Assembly: GCA_029861535.1 (NCBI GenBank)
Contig: JAOTZC010000001.1
Span: 170,792 to 234,791 of the forward strand
DNA: 64,000 nucleotides
Direction: 5' to 3'
From: Gammaproteobacteria bacterium
Lineage (GTDB): Bacteria > Pseudomonadota > Gammaproteobacteria > Steroidobacterales > Woeseiaceae
Below are positions 25,950-34,626 of the stretch, one piece after another (position 1 is the stretch's first letter; each line of letters starts with the position of its first letter). The position numbers and the translations under genes were made by a program. The notes under the pieces are model-generated. The model was not told where the DNA came from. It did not search any database and was given only the letters and a program-made list of their open reading frames with translations.

Positions 25950-27007
25950 GCAATTCGGTTCCCACTGCCGTGCTCGGCGCCACGGGTTATGTCGGCGGTG
26001 AATTGCTACGGCTGATTTCTCAACATCCAGAACTGCATTTTGCCGCTGCCGTCTCTAACAGCTACGCGGGCCGCTCGATAGCGTCAGTGTTTTCGCACCT
26101 TGCCTCTGCTTATCGCGATACGAAATTTGTTGCGCATGACGACTGGATCGAAAATGTCGATACCGGCTCTGATCTCGCCCTGTTCTCAGCCGCGCCGCAC
26201 GGCGCATCGGCCAACCTGATTAGAGCGGCGCTAGCTGCCGCTGCCAGCAAAGACCTCAATGTGCATGTGGTCGATTCATCGGCTGATTTTCGCTACCGAG
26301 AACCGATCGACTACCGAACCGTCTACGGTGTAGACCACGGCGCGCCCGATTTGCTGTCGAGTTTCCACTGCGGGGTCCCAGAGCATGTTTCCGACACTAC
26401 GGCTCCACACATTGGCCATCCGGGCTGCTTCGCAACGGCGGTATTGCTCGCTGCCGTTCCATTGTTGTCGTCGGGATTTGTAGAAGGCGATCTATTCGTC
26501 AGCGGGGTTACAGGTAGCACCGGCTCAGGGCGTAAACCGCAGGAGGGAACGCACCACCCCGAGCGTCACAGCAATATGTACGCGTACAAACCACTCGAAC
26601 ACCGGCACGCGCCCGAGATTATGGCACTTGCAAAACAGGCGTTGGGAATCGACACCATCGTTAACTTCGTACCGCACTCCGGGCCGTTTGCTCGCGGAAT
26701 CTATGTGACGGTGCAGGCAAAGGCCGCGAGCGGCACATCGAGTGACGCGCTCCGAACCACATTTGTCGAGGCTTATCGGGATGCGCCTTTTATCGACGTC
26801 GTTGACGGCACGCCTAGACTTAAGAGTGTGATCGCAAGTAATCGCTGCCAGATTGGCATCGCGACGAGTCCCAATGCAATCGTTATCACCAGCGCGATCG
26901 ACAATCTCGTCAAGGGCGCGGCCGGCGGCGCCGTGCAATGGATGAACCGTTTGTGGGGATTCCCAGAGACGTCCGGTCTGCTGGCTCCAGCGACAGCGTG
27001 GACATGA
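25946..27007 (+). CDS. argC: N-acyl-gamma-glutamyl-phosphate reductase
   Basis: The enzyme reduces the N-acylglutamyl phosphate made by ArgB to the semialdehyde with NADPH. The 353-residue protein has the dinucleotide-binding motif AVLGATGYVGGELLRLI at its start, the catalytic cysteine in GHPGCFATAVLLA, and VTGSTGSGRKPQEGTHHPER with the substrate-binding residues; the end shows VKGAAGGAVQWMN. It overlaps its neighbours by four bases on both sides. Whether the acyl group is acetyl or succinyl cannot be read from ArgC itself; the transcarbamylase downstream points to succinyl. Confidence 0.93.
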   Translation: MSNSVPTAVLGATGYVGGELLRLISQHPELHFAAAVSNSYAGRSIASVFSHLASAYRDTKFVAHDDWIENVDTGSDLALFSAAPHGASANLIRAALAAAASKDLNVHVVDSSADFRYREPIDYRTVYGVDHGAPDLLSSFHCGVPEHVSDTTAPHIGHPGCFATAVLLAAVPLLSSGFVEGDLFVSGVTGSTGSGRKPQEGTHHPERHSNMYAYKPLEHRHAPEIMALAKQALGIDTIVNFVPHSGPFARGIYVTVQAKAASGTSSDALRTTFVEAYRDAPFIDVVDGTPRLKSVIASNRCQIGIATSPNAIVITSAIDNLVKGAAGGAVQWMNRLWGFPETSGLLAPATAWT

Positions 27008-28191
27008 TGAGCCAGTCCATGAGCGAGCTCTCCGACCCCAGACTTCGCGAAATGGCAACAAGCATTCCGGTTTACGGGCAGTTGCCATTCGTTCCGGTGC
27101 GCGCCGCCGGATGCGATATCGTCACAGCCGACGGCCGCTGGATCCTCGATCTGTACGGCGGGCATGCCGTTGCGGCACTCGGTTACAGTCATCCTCGCCT
27201 GACGCAGGCAATCCAGAAACAGGCCGGGGAGTTGCTGTTTCAAAGTAATGCAGTCGCGCTGGATATTCGCGCACAAGCGGCGGAACAACTGGTGTCGGTT
27301 GCGCCGCGGAAACTTGACCGCGCGTTTTTCGTTAACTCTGGCGCGGAGGCGAACGAGAACGCTTTGCGGATCGCTTTGGTCGCAACAGGACGGAAAAAAA
27401 TTCTGGCCATTACGCACAGTTTTCATGGTCGTACAGCTGCCGCTGGCGCCGTTACATGGAATAACGACAAGTGGTACGGCTTTCCCGAAAAGCCGTTTGA
27501 CGTTGACTTCATTCCACGCGACGACTGCGACACAGCGAGAGCCATGATCGGCGACGATGTTGCCGCCGTGATCTTTGAACCAGTGCAGGGTGTTGCCGGC
27601 GCATACGACTTGTCCGCCGATTTCGTCGCAACCTTACGTCGTGAAACGGCGCAAAACGGTACGCTGCTGATCGCCGACGAAGTGCAATCCGGTATCGGCC
27701 GCTCTGGCCAGTTCTTCGCTGTGCAAGCTTACGGCATCGAGCCGGACATCTTGACCAGCGCCAAGGCACTTGGTGGCGGCATCCCATGCGGTGCCGTACT
27801 GTGCGCTGACGAGCTTGCGAAGCGCTTTGGTCCCGGCGACCTCGGTACGACGTTTGGTGGCGGGCCTGTCGCGTCGGCGGCCATTGTTGCCGTTATAGAG
27901 TCGATCAAAAGCGATAACCTGCTAAAAAATGTTTGCGATCGCGAAGCACAGATTCGAGAGCACTGTGTCGTCGGGCCGGTTAAGAAAATTCAGGGAATGG
28001 GTCTGCTGCTCGGACTCGTTTGCGATCGGCCGGCAACAGATGTGCGCGACATTCTGCTTGAACATGACATTTTGACAGGTACCAGCAGCGATCCAAACGT
28101 GCTGCGAATCCTCGCGCCACTCATCGTCGAACAACAACACGTCACCCGTTTGGCCGCGGCGTTGGCCACGATCTCGTCCACGGACGCATGA
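27004..28191 (+). CDS. argD: N-acylornithine aminotransferase
   Basis: A PLP-dependent class III aminotransferase, 395 residues from the ATG at 27004, which overlaps the argC stop. Conserved parts are LDLYGGHAVAALGYSHP, FFVNSGAEANENALRIA, THSFHGRTAAAGAVT, VIFEPVQGVAGAY, LIADEVQSGIGRSG and the PLP lysine in LTSAKALGGGIPCGA. It converts the N-acylglutamate semialdehyde to N-acylornithine with glutamate as amino donor. A longer open frame to the left lies wholly within argC. The next gene follows after 19 bases, the longest gap in the operon. Confidence 0.92.
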   Translation: MMSQSMSELSDPRLREMATSIPVYGQLPFVPVRAAGCDIVTADGRWILDLYGGHAVAALGYSHPRLTQAIQKQAGELLFQSNAVALDIRAQAAEQLVSVAPRKLDRAFFVNSGAEANENALRIALVATGRKKILAITHSFHGRTAAAGAVTWNNDKWYGFPEKPFDVDFIPRDDCDTARAMIGDDVAAVIFEPVQGVAGAYDLSADFVATLRRETAQNGTLLIADEVQSGIGRSGQFFAVQAYGIEPDILTSAKALGGGIPCGAVLCADELAKRFGPGDLGTTFGGGPVASAAIVAVIESIKSDNLLKNVCDREAQIREHCVVGPVKKIQGMGLLLGLVCDRPATDVRDILLEHDILTGTSSDPNVLRILAPLIVEQQHVTRLAAALATISSTDA

Positions 28192-28210
28192 ACACATCAG
28201 GTAGGAAGCC

Positions 28211-29218
28211 ATGAAAACGTTCAACGATCTTGCCGATTTTTCGAATGAAGAAATTCAAGACTTGATTAGTCTGGCCAATCGACTCGATAAACGTCCAGAG
28301 CCCAATGCTTTGAAAGGCAAAGTACTGTCGCTGCTGTTCTTGAGTCCGTCGCTCAGAACACTTGCATCATTCCAGGCTGCAATGACGCGACTCGGTGGCG
28401 GCTCGTTTGTGATCTCGCCCGATATGTCGATTCACGGCCTGGAAACGCGACCGGGCATTGTCATGGACGGTGCCGCGGCTGAACATATTCGCGAAGCGGT
28501 GCCGGTCATCGCCTCCTATGGCGATGCGATTGGAATTCGCGCGTTTGCCGAACGCAAGAATTTGGAACACGACATGGCCGATACTGATTTTCACGCGTTG
28601 ACGTCATTGATCGATACGCCATACATCAACATGGAATCGGCAATGGGGCATCCGTGCCAGAACCTTGCTGACTGGAAAACGCTCGACGACTACGACATCC
28701 CCGCCCATGGCGGAAAATTTGTGCTGAGCTGGGCGTACCATCCGATGGCGCTGCCGCTGGCAGTGCCGTCATCCACCTTGTATACGGCAGCGCGGCGCGG
28801 CATGGATGTCACAGTGCTGCGACCGGAGGGCTTCGAGTTACCGCAGCCGATTATGGAGAAGTCACGCGAGGCGGCGGCGGCGGCCGGTGGTTCTGTTCGA
28901 GAGACCGATGATCGGTGTGAAGCGATGGACGGTGCGCATGTGATCTACGCTAAGTCCTGGTCGTCAACAAAACACTACGGCGACAGGATTGCGGACCAGA
29001 AATTGCGAAACGACCTCGACGACTGGTGTGTCGACGATACGTGGTTCGACAATGCATTGGACGATTGTCGCTTCATGCATTGTCTGCCGGTGCGTCGAGG
29101 CGTCGTCGTCAGCGAACCGGTACTCGATGGGCCCCGCAGCATCGTCATTCACGAGGCTAGAAACCGCATGCTCGCGCAGATGGCGGTGCTGCACCAAATG
29201 CTCGGGGGACAATCATGA
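28211..29218 (+). CDS. argF': N-acylornithine transcarbamylase, probably N-succinylornithine-specific
   Basis: A 335-residue transcarbamylase of the AOTCase/SOTCase group, not an ordinary ornithine transcarbamylase: carbamoyl-phosphate motif FLSPSLRTLASFQ, GIVMDGAAAEHIREAVP, NMESAMGHPCQNLADW, LSWAYHPMALPLAVPSS and FMHCLPVRRGVVVSE. In the literature one position decides acyl specificity: Glu92 in the Xanthomonas acetyl enzyme, Pro90 in the Bacteroides succinyl enzyme, and changing Glu92 to Ala, Ser, Val or Pro turned the first into the second. Here the aligned residue is Ala90 (DGAAAEH). The lysine carboxylated in the Xanthomonas enzyme (HCLPLRRNVK) is Val here and also absent in Bacteroides. 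A succinyl substrate is therefore predicted. AGGA precedes the ATG; the stop overlaps argB. Confidence 0.85.
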   Translation: MKTFNDLADFSNEEIQDLISLANRLDKRPEPNALKGKVLSLLFLSPSLRTLASFQAAMTRLGGGSFVISPDMSIHGLETRPGIVMDGAAAEHIREAVPVIASYGDAIGIRAFAERKNLEHDMADTDFHALTSLIDTPYINMESAMGHPCQNLADWKTLDDYDIPAHGGKFVLSWAYHPMALPLAVPSSTLYTAARRGMDVTVLRPEGFELPQPIMEKSREAAAAAGGSVRETDDRCEAMDGAHVIYAKSWSSTKHYGDRIADQKLRNDLDDWCVDDTWFDNALDDCRFMHCLPVRRGVVVSEPVLDGPRSIVIHEARNRMLAQMAVLHQMLGGQS

Positions 29219-30147
29219 CGACCAAGAAAGATCGTGCGATCGTCGTCTCCGCGCTTAAGCACGCGGCACCCTATATCCGCTTATTCAAGGGCAAGGTTTT
29301 TGTACTCAAAGCCGGCGGCGAAATTTTCGCCGACGCTTTGCAGACAGCGACATTAATGGAACAGGTTGGGATTCTGCACCAGGTTGGCATCCGCGTCGTT
29401 CTCGTTCACGGCGGCGGGCCGCAGTCGACAAAACTCGCGACCGCGCTCGGCATTGATTCGAACTTTGTTGGCGGCCGACGTGTGACGGACGATGCGTCCC
29501 TGGACGTCGCAACGATGGTATTGAACGGCCAGATCAATACGCGCGTGCTTGCTGCCTGCCGCGACCTGCAGATTCCAGCTGTAGGCATATCGGGTGTCGA
29601 CGCCGGGCTGGTTCGCGCGCACCGGCGCCCGCCGGTCGAACGCGACGGCGAATCGCCGCTCGACTACGGTTTCGTCGGCGATATCGACGCTGTCGATGCG
29701 GACATCGTCGTCAAACAACTCGATAACGGTCTGATGCCGGTTATAAGCCCGCTCTCCTGCGACGAATCCGGCACGCTGTTGAACATCAATGCCGATACGG
29801 TTGCGGCGGCAATCGCCGCCGAACTCAACGCGGAAAAACTGATTCTCGCAACCGCAGCATCCGGCATCCTGGAAGACGTCAACGACCCGTCATCACTGAT
29901 CAGTTATATCGACCGTGCGGCGCTCGACAAACTGCGTGACAGCGGCAAATTGGCTGATGGCATGTTGCCGAAAGCCGCAGCGATTGACGCGGCCCTCGCG
30001 AACGGCGTAAGTCGCGTACACGTGATTTCTTACAAACTTCCCGACAGTCTGCTGCTGGAAGTCTTCACTAATGAAGGCACCGGAACGCTCGTCGTCAACG
30101 ATGTCGACGCACTGACGCCGGCCGAACAAGGTGGTGATTCGAAATGA
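29215..30147 (+). CDS. argB: N-acylglutamate kinase
   Basis: An amino-acid kinase-fold enzyme of 310 residues that phosphorylates N-acylglutamate. It shows FVLKAGGEIFAD, VGIRVVLVHGGGPQSTKLA, GISGVDAGLVRAHRR, VISPLSCDESGTLLNINADT and LADGMLPKAAAIDAAL. Unlike the Xanthomonas ArgB, it has no C-terminal GNAT acetyltransferase domain, so the cluster carries no obvious synthase for the first step. It overlaps the transcarbamylase and argH genes by four bases each. Confidence 0.93.
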   Translation: MTTKKDRAIVVSALKHAAPYIRLFKGKVFVLKAGGEIFADALQTATLMEQVGILHQVGIRVVLVHGGGPQSTKLATALGIDSNFVGGRRVTDDASLDVATMVLNGQINTRVLAACRDLQIPAVGISGVDAGLVRAHRRPPVERDGESPLDYGFVGDIDAVDADIVVKQLDNGLMPVISPLSCDESGTLLNINADTVAAAIAAELNAEKLILATAASGILEDVNDPSSLISYIDRAALDKLRDSGKLADGMLPKAAAIDAALANGVSRVHVISYKLPDSLLLEVFTNEGTGTLVVNDVDALTPAEQGGDSK

Positions 30148-31328
30148 GCCGGCTGTGGGATAAGGGCCTGCCGCTTGCCAAGCGAGTCCTGCTTTACACG
30201 GCGGGTGAAGACCACTTGCTCGATGCCCGGCTTGTCAGCTATGACGTTCGCGGATCCATTGCACATGCCGAAATGCTTGCGGCGCAGGGATTGATTGCTG
30301 ACGATGACTGCGGAGCGATATGCGCCGGCCTGAAGAAACTCGACGCCTCGTTTGCGGCCGGCGCCTGGAGCATTGGTCTGGAAGACGAGGACGTGCACAC
30401 GGCCCTGGAATCACGGCTGACCGAGGACATTGGCGCGGCCGGCGGTCGCCTGCATCTCGGACGCTCCCGCAACGACCAGGTGCTAACGGCTCTGCGCTTG
30501 TACTTGCGTGACGCCGCCGGCGATCTGGGCGCGCGCGTTAGTGGTCTTCGAAATGCCCTAGCATCACTGTCCGATCGACAGGGCGAAATATTGCTGCCCG
30601 GGTACACGCACATGCAGCAGGCCATGCCATCCTCGGTCGCGCTTTGGTGTGGCGGCTTCGACGAAGCATTTGCCGACGCCATTGAAGGCCTCGCCGCGGC
30701 CCACCGTCGTATCGACAAGAACCCCTTAGGTACGGCTGCCGGCTATGGCACGCCAGGGTTGCCGCTCGATCGCGAGGTAACGACGCAGAAGCTCGGCTTT
30801 GCCGAAACACAGTCGCCCGTCACAGCCGCTCAGTTGTCACGCGGTAAGGCGGAAAGTGGTTTACTGTTCGAAATAACTTTGCTCTTGCAAGACTGCGGGC
30901 GCATGGCGGCCGACCTGTTGTTGTTTTATACACAGGAATTCGCCTACGTTTCTCTTGCCGACGATGTGACCACCGGCTCATCGATCATGCCGCAAAAGCG
31001 AAATCCCGATGTCCTCGAATTGTTGCGTGGTTCTTCGGCGACCGCACAGGCCTGTCTCGACGAAGCATTAATGATCACGGCCAAACTGCCGAGTGGGTAC
31101 CACCGTGACCTGCAGCGCCTCAAGTCGCCGCTGTTCCGCGCCATCGATCTCGCGATCGACAGCGTCGACATCATGGCCTATCTGCTTGATGGCCTAAGCT
31201 TTCGGCCCGAAAATATACAGCTCGATGAAGAAATGCTTGCAACTGAAGAAGCGTATCGATTGGTGCAGAAAGAAAATCTGCCGTTTCGCGACGCATATCG
31301 AAGGATTGCACGAAAATTCTCGAAATAG
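30144..31328 (+). CDS. argH: Argininosuccinate lyase
   Basis: The last enzyme of arginine synthesis, splitting argininosuccinate to arginine and fumarate. The fumarase-superfamily signature GSSIMPQKRNPDVLELLRG is intact, as are HLGRSRNDQVLTALRL and GYTHMQQAMPSS. With 394 residues it is shorter than the 457-residue E. coli enzyme, and the N-terminus (LWDKGLPLAKRVLLYTAGED, then SYDVRGSIAHAEML) resembles Bacteroidetes ArgH. It is the last gene of the operon. No T-run terminator follows; a perfect TATAAT for the next unit lies 50 bases downstream. Confidence 0.93.
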   Translation: MSRLWDKGLPLAKRVLLYTAGEDHLLDARLVSYDVRGSIAHAEMLAAQGLIADDDCGAICAGLKKLDASFAAGAWSIGLEDEDVHTALESRLTEDIGAAGGRLHLGRSRNDQVLTALRLYLRDAAGDLGARVSGLRNALASLSDRQGEILLPGYTHMQQAMPSSVALWCGGFDEAFADAIEGLAAAHRRIDKNPLGTAAGYGTPGLPLDREVTTQKLGFAETQSPVTAAQLSRGKAESGLLFEITLLLQDCGRMAADLLLFYTQEFAYVSLADDVTTGSSIMPQKRNPDVLELLRGSSATAQACLDEALMITAKLPSGYHRDLQRLKSPLFRAIDLAIDSVDIMAYLLDGLSFRPENIQLDEEMLATEEAYRLVQKENLPFRDAYRRIARKFSK

Positions 31329-31353
31329 CTGGACCGAATTGTTGCCATAAGAA

Positions 31354-31383
31354 TAGTCAGTGCTATCGCTCGACCGATATAAT
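31354..31383 (+). promoter_or_regulatory. Sigma-70-type promoter of lptM-polA
   Basis: TAGTCA (31354-31359) and a perfect TATAAT (31378-31383) are 18 bases apart. The leader to the lptM ATG would be about 34 bases. Confidence 0.5.
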
Positions 31384-31423
31384 CGCATGCCGGAAACCAG
31401 TACTGTTAATGAGTGGCCCTTAA

Positions 31424-31585
31424 ATGAAACGTTCGATCGCGACGCTCGCCGTCCTCTTTTTGCTGCTGGTTTCCGGCTGCGGCCAAAGTGGGCCACTGTA
31501 TCTGCCCGGCAACCCAAGCGAAATTCAGGAGGCGCCGACGCCGACAACTGAAGATGAAGACGACGGAGACGATGCCGCAAACTGA
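31424..31585 (+). CDS. lptM: Small lipoprotein LptM (YifL family)
   Basis: A 53-residue lipoprotein. After a short basic start and a hydrophobic stretch (IATLAVLFLLLVSG) comes the invariant lipobox and motif of the family, SGCGQSGPLYLP. The rest is acidic (TTEDEDDGDDAAN). LptM helps the LptD/LptE lipopolysaccharide translocon mature in E. coli. In other gammaproteobacteria it usually sits near lysA/dapF; here it precedes polA, whose start codon lies inside its last codons. Confidence 0.85.
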   Translation: MKRSIATLAVLFLLLVSGCGQSGPLYLPGNPSEIQEAPTPTTEDEDDGDDAAN

Positions 31586-34283
31586 CCTGGTACTCATTGA
31601 CGGTTCGTCCTACCTTTATCGTGCATTTCATGCGCTGCCGAACCTAAGCAATTCGAGCGGCGAACCGACTGGCGCGTTGCACGGCGTGCTCAACATGATC
31701 AACAAACTCGTTCGCGAACAGCCGGACGCACAGGTTGCAGTTGTGTTCGATGCACCCGGAAAAACTTTTCGCGATGAAATCTACAGTGACTACAAAGCGA
31801 CCCGTCCACCGATGCCTGACGAACTGCGCTCGCAGGTCGAACCGATTCTCGACGCCGTTAAGGCGATGGGCTTGCCGCTACTGCGTGTTGAGGGTGTCGA
31901 AGCCGACGATGTAATAGGTACCTTGTGCCGAACCGGAACGGCGGCCGGTAAAACCGTGCTGGTGTCAACCGGCGACAAGGATCTCGCTCAGCTTGTTTCC
32001 GATAACGTCACGCTCGTCAATACGATGAATGAAACGGTAATGGACCGCGATGGCGTCAAGTCCAAATTTGATGTCTGGCCCGAACAAATCATCGACTTTC
32101 TGTCGCTGGTTGGCGATAAGTCCGACAACATTCCGGGAGTACCGAAGGTCGGCGCGAAAACCGCAGCTAAATGGTTAAACCTCTACGACAGCGCTGACGG
32201 CATCGTCAAACAGGCCGATGAAATCAAAGGCAAGGTAGGTGAAAGTCTGCGCGACAATATCTCAGAGCTGGAATTATCGCGTGAATTGGCGACAATCCGA
32301 ACTGATATCGATTTGCCATTGACGCTCGACGATCTGGTCACTTCTGAAAAAGATATTACGACGCTGCGCAAGATATTCACACGTTACGAACTCAAGACGC
32401 TTGCGAGACAGCTTGATGAAAGCGAAGCTGCCACAGACACCGGTGCTAACGAGGACAAGGTCAAAAAAGAAGACACGGGTGACTACGAAACCGTGCTGAG
32501 CTGGTCAACGTTCGATACCTGGTACGACAAGATCAGCAATGCCGATCTTGTCGCCGTCGACACCGAGACGACGAGCTTGAATTACATGCAGGCCGAAATC
32601 GTCGGCATTTCACTGTCCGTCGAACCTGGCGAGGCGGCTTACATTCCGCTCGCGCACGATTACCCGGGTGCGCCGGAGCAGTTGCCGCGCGACAAAGTGC
32701 TCGCAAAGCTGAAGCGCTACCTGGAAGACCCAAAGCGCAAGAAAGTCGGCCATCACCTGAAATACGACGCGCACATTTTCGCCCGTTACGACATCGCACT
32801 GGACGGCATGGCGTTTGATTCAATGCTCGAATCTTATGTATTGAACAGCGTCGCGACGCGCCACGATATGGATTCAACTGCGCGGCACTATCTTGGCCTT
32901 GAGACGATTCATTACGAAGACGTTGCGGGCAAAGGCGCCAAGCAGCTGACGTTCAATCAGATCGATCTGGAAACCGCGGCGCCATACGCGGCCGAAGACG
33001 CCGACATCACACTGAAACTTCACCATCACTTATGGCAGTCGCTCAACGAGGTCGAATCCTTAAAACGCATCTACGAAGAAATCGAACAACCACTGGTGCC
33101 GATACTGCTTGCGATGGAGGAGACCGGTGTATTGATCGATCGCAAGATGCTCAAGACACAGAGCCAGGAACTGGCTCTGAAAATGGCCGAGCTCGAAACG
33201 GAAGCGCATGAACTTGCCGGTGGCCCGTTCAACCTCGGCTCGCCCAAACAGCTGCAGCAGATTCTTTTCGAACAGCTCGAATTACCAGTGATCCGAAAGA
33301 CACCGAAAGGCCAGCCGTCCACGGCCGAAGATGTGCTCGTCGAATTGGCGCACGACTACGATCTGCCGCGCGTCATTATCGATTATCGCGGGGTTAGCAA
33401 ACTGAAGAGCACTTACACCGACAAGTTGCCGCTGCAGATTGCAGAAAGCACTGGCCGCGTCCATACCTCCTACCACCAGGCGGTCGCCGCGACCGGCCGA
33501 TTGTCGTCAACGGATCCGAATCTGCAAAACATTCCGATTCGAACACCCGCGGGCCGTCGTATTCGGCAGGCGTTTATTGCGCCTAAAGGCTATGCACTGC
33601 TGGCTGCGGACTATTCGCAGATCGAACTTAGAATCATGGCGCACCTGTCGGCAGACAAAGGCCTCCGCAAGGCTTTCGCCGACGGCCAGGACATACACCG
33701 TGCAACCGCGGCCGAAGTATTTGAAACATCGCTGAACGATGTGACGGCCGATCAGCGTCGTTCGGCCAAAGCGATTAATTTCGGTTTGATGTACGGCATG
33801 TCAGCGTTCGGCCTCGCCAAGCAGCTCGACTTAAGTCGCGGAGAAGCGCAGCAGTATGTCGACCTGTATTTCGAACGCTACCCGGGCGTCAAAGCGTACA
33901 TGGATGGGACTCGTGAGCTAGCGCGCGATATAGGCTATGTCGAAACCGTCTTCGGTAGGCGCCTGTACCTGCCCGAAATCAACGCGCGAAATGCGCAGCG
34001 ACGGCAATACGCCGAACGCAGCGCGATTAATGCGCCGATGCAAGGTACAGCGGCCGACATAATAAAACGCGCGATGATTTCGGTGCAGGAATGGCTTTGG
34101 TCTTCGAAAACCGATGCCCGCATGATCATGCAGGTGCATGATGAGCTCGTCTTTGAGGTCGCGGAAAAAAGCATCGATACGGTGCGCGACGCCGTCATCG
34201 AGCGAATGTGCGACGCCGCTAAGCTTAGTGTGCCGTTGGCCGTCGATACAGGTGTCGGAGCAAACTGGGACGAAGCGCACTGA
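31572..34283 (+). CDS. polA: DNA polymerase I
   Basis: The repair and Okazaki-fragment polymerase, about 903 residues from MPQTDLVLIDGSSYLYRAF. The N-terminal 5' nuclease domain has DGSSYLYRA, VVFDAPGKTFR and the acidic cluster STGDKDLAQLV; FLSLVGDKSDNIPGVPKVG is the helix-hairpin-helix region. The 3'-5' exonuclease site is intact (AVDTETTSLNYM), so proofreading is expected. Polymerase motifs A (DYSQIELRIMAHLS), B (RRSAKAINFGLMYG) and C (QVHDELVFEV) are complete. The ATG at 31572 overlaps lptM by 14 bases and has GGAG close upstream; an ATG 18 bases earlier is an alternative start. Confidence 0.96.
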   Translation: MPQTDLVLIDGSSYLYRAFHALPNLSNSSGEPTGALHGVLNMINKLVREQPDAQVAVVFDAPGKTFRDEIYSDYKATRPPMPDELRSQVEPILDAVKAMGLPLLRVEGVEADDVIGTLCRTGTAAGKTVLVSTGDKDLAQLVSDNVTLVNTMNETVMDRDGVKSKFDVWPEQIIDFLSLVGDKSDNIPGVPKVGAKTAAKWLNLYDSADGIVKQADEIKGKVGESLRDNISELELSRELATIRTDIDLPLTLDDLVTSEKDITTLRKIFTRYELKTLARQLDESEAATDTGANEDKVKKEDTGDYETVLSWSTFDTWYDKISNADLVAVDTETTSLNYMQAEIVGISLSVEPGEAAYIPLAHDYPGAPEQLPRDKVLAKLKRYLEDPKRKKVGHHLKYDAHIFARYDIALDGMAFDSMLESYVLNSVATRHDMDSTARHYLGLETIHYEDVAGKGAKQLTFNQIDLETAAPYAAEDADITLKLHHHLWQSLNEVESLKRIYEEIEQPLVPILLAMEETGVLIDRKMLKTQSQELALKMAELETEAHELAGGPFNLGSPKQLQQILFEQLELPVIRKTPKGQPSTAEDVLVELAHDYDLPRVIIDYRGVSKLKSTYTDKLPLQIAESTGRVHTSYHQAVAATGRLSSTDPNLQNIPIRTPAGRRIRQAFIAPKGYALLAADYSQIELRIMAHLSADKGLRKAFADGQDIHRATAAEVFETSLNDVTADQRRSAKAINFGLMYGMSAFGLAKQLDLSRGEAQQYVDLYFERYPGVKAYMDGTRELARDIGYVETVFGRRLYLPEINARNAQRRQYAERSAINAPMQGTAADIIKRAMISVQEWLWSSKTDARMIMQVHDELVFEVAEKSIDTVRDAVIERMCDAAKLSVPLAVDTGVGANWDEAH

Positions 34284-34473
34284 CGCTGGCGATTCTCGCG
34301 GCCCTTACAAGACTCGGTCTAGAGTAGAACTCGTTCTTTTTCATAGATTTACCGCTTGCCGGGAACTAAGCGTCGGATTCAGACTCTCAAATACTGAGTG
34401 CATAGTCACTTGCCCGTTTACCTCCCTAAACGGGCGTGCAACACGGTTACCCCAAGCCGGTTGCTACTTATTG
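34284..34473. other. Gap between polA and engB, first part
   Basis: The 343-base gap between the convergent genes polA and engB has no gene I can support. In order it holds an unremarkable stretch to about 34380, a structured region that may be a small RNA (34380-34512), its terminator, and a long palindrome (34519-34603). The short open frames crossing the palindrome encode its arms and are not believable proteins. Confidence 0.6.
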
Positions 34474-34512
34474 CCCCGGACGTGTTACCCGCATCGTTCC
34501 GGGGTTTTTTTT
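34380..34512 (+). ncRNA. Candidate small RNA at the Spot 42 / ErsA locus
   Basis: Downstream of polA, where enterobacteria carry spf (Spot 42) and Pseudomonas carries ErsA, the sequence can fold into several hairpins that end in a strong terminator. Hairpin 1 pairs GACT/CTCA with TGAG/AGTC (34382-34407). Hairpin 2 has a 9-base-pair stem, GCCCGTTTA (34412-34420) with TAAACGGGC (34427-34435), exposing the loop CCTCCC, complementary to a Shine-Dalgarno sequence. The terminator is at 34474-34512. No convincing -35/-10 pair was found, so the 5' end is a guess. Function by base pairing with target mRNAs is inferred from position and structure only. Confidence 0.4.
34474..34512 (+). terminator. Rho-independent terminator after the candidate small RNA
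   Basis: CCCCGGA (34474-34480) pairs with TCCGGGG (34498-34504), followed directly by eight T residues (34505-34512). It ends either the polA transcript or the proposed small RNA. Confidence 0.8.
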
Positions 34513-34518
34513 GCTCGT

Positions 34519-34603
34519 GTGGTGGGTGGTTGCATGCTCTCCATCGTCATGGCTCGCTACGCTGCGCTTTACTTCCGACGGAGAGCATGCAACCACCCAC
34601 CAC
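34519..34603. repeat. Long palindromic element, copy 1
   Basis: A perfect 24-base-pair inverted repeat (arms 34519-34542 and 34580-34603) encloses a 37-base loop. The inner arm reads TTGCATGCTCTCC. The loop (34543-34579) contains CATGGCTCGCTACGCTGCGC followed by TTTACTTCCGA, which recurs almost unchanged in copy 2 at 36862-36932 although the inner stem sequence there is different. It lies between the terminator and the 3' end of engB. Confidence 0.8.
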
Positions 34604-34626
34604 GCCGATGTTGATGTTTCCTCTGT

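Noticed and set aside
28211..29218. Ordinary ornithine transcarbamylase (argF)
   Set aside because: The motifs MDGxxxEH, NMESAxxHPCQ and the lengthened WAYHP region belong to the acylornithine transcarbamylases; the usual ornithine loop of ArgF is absent.
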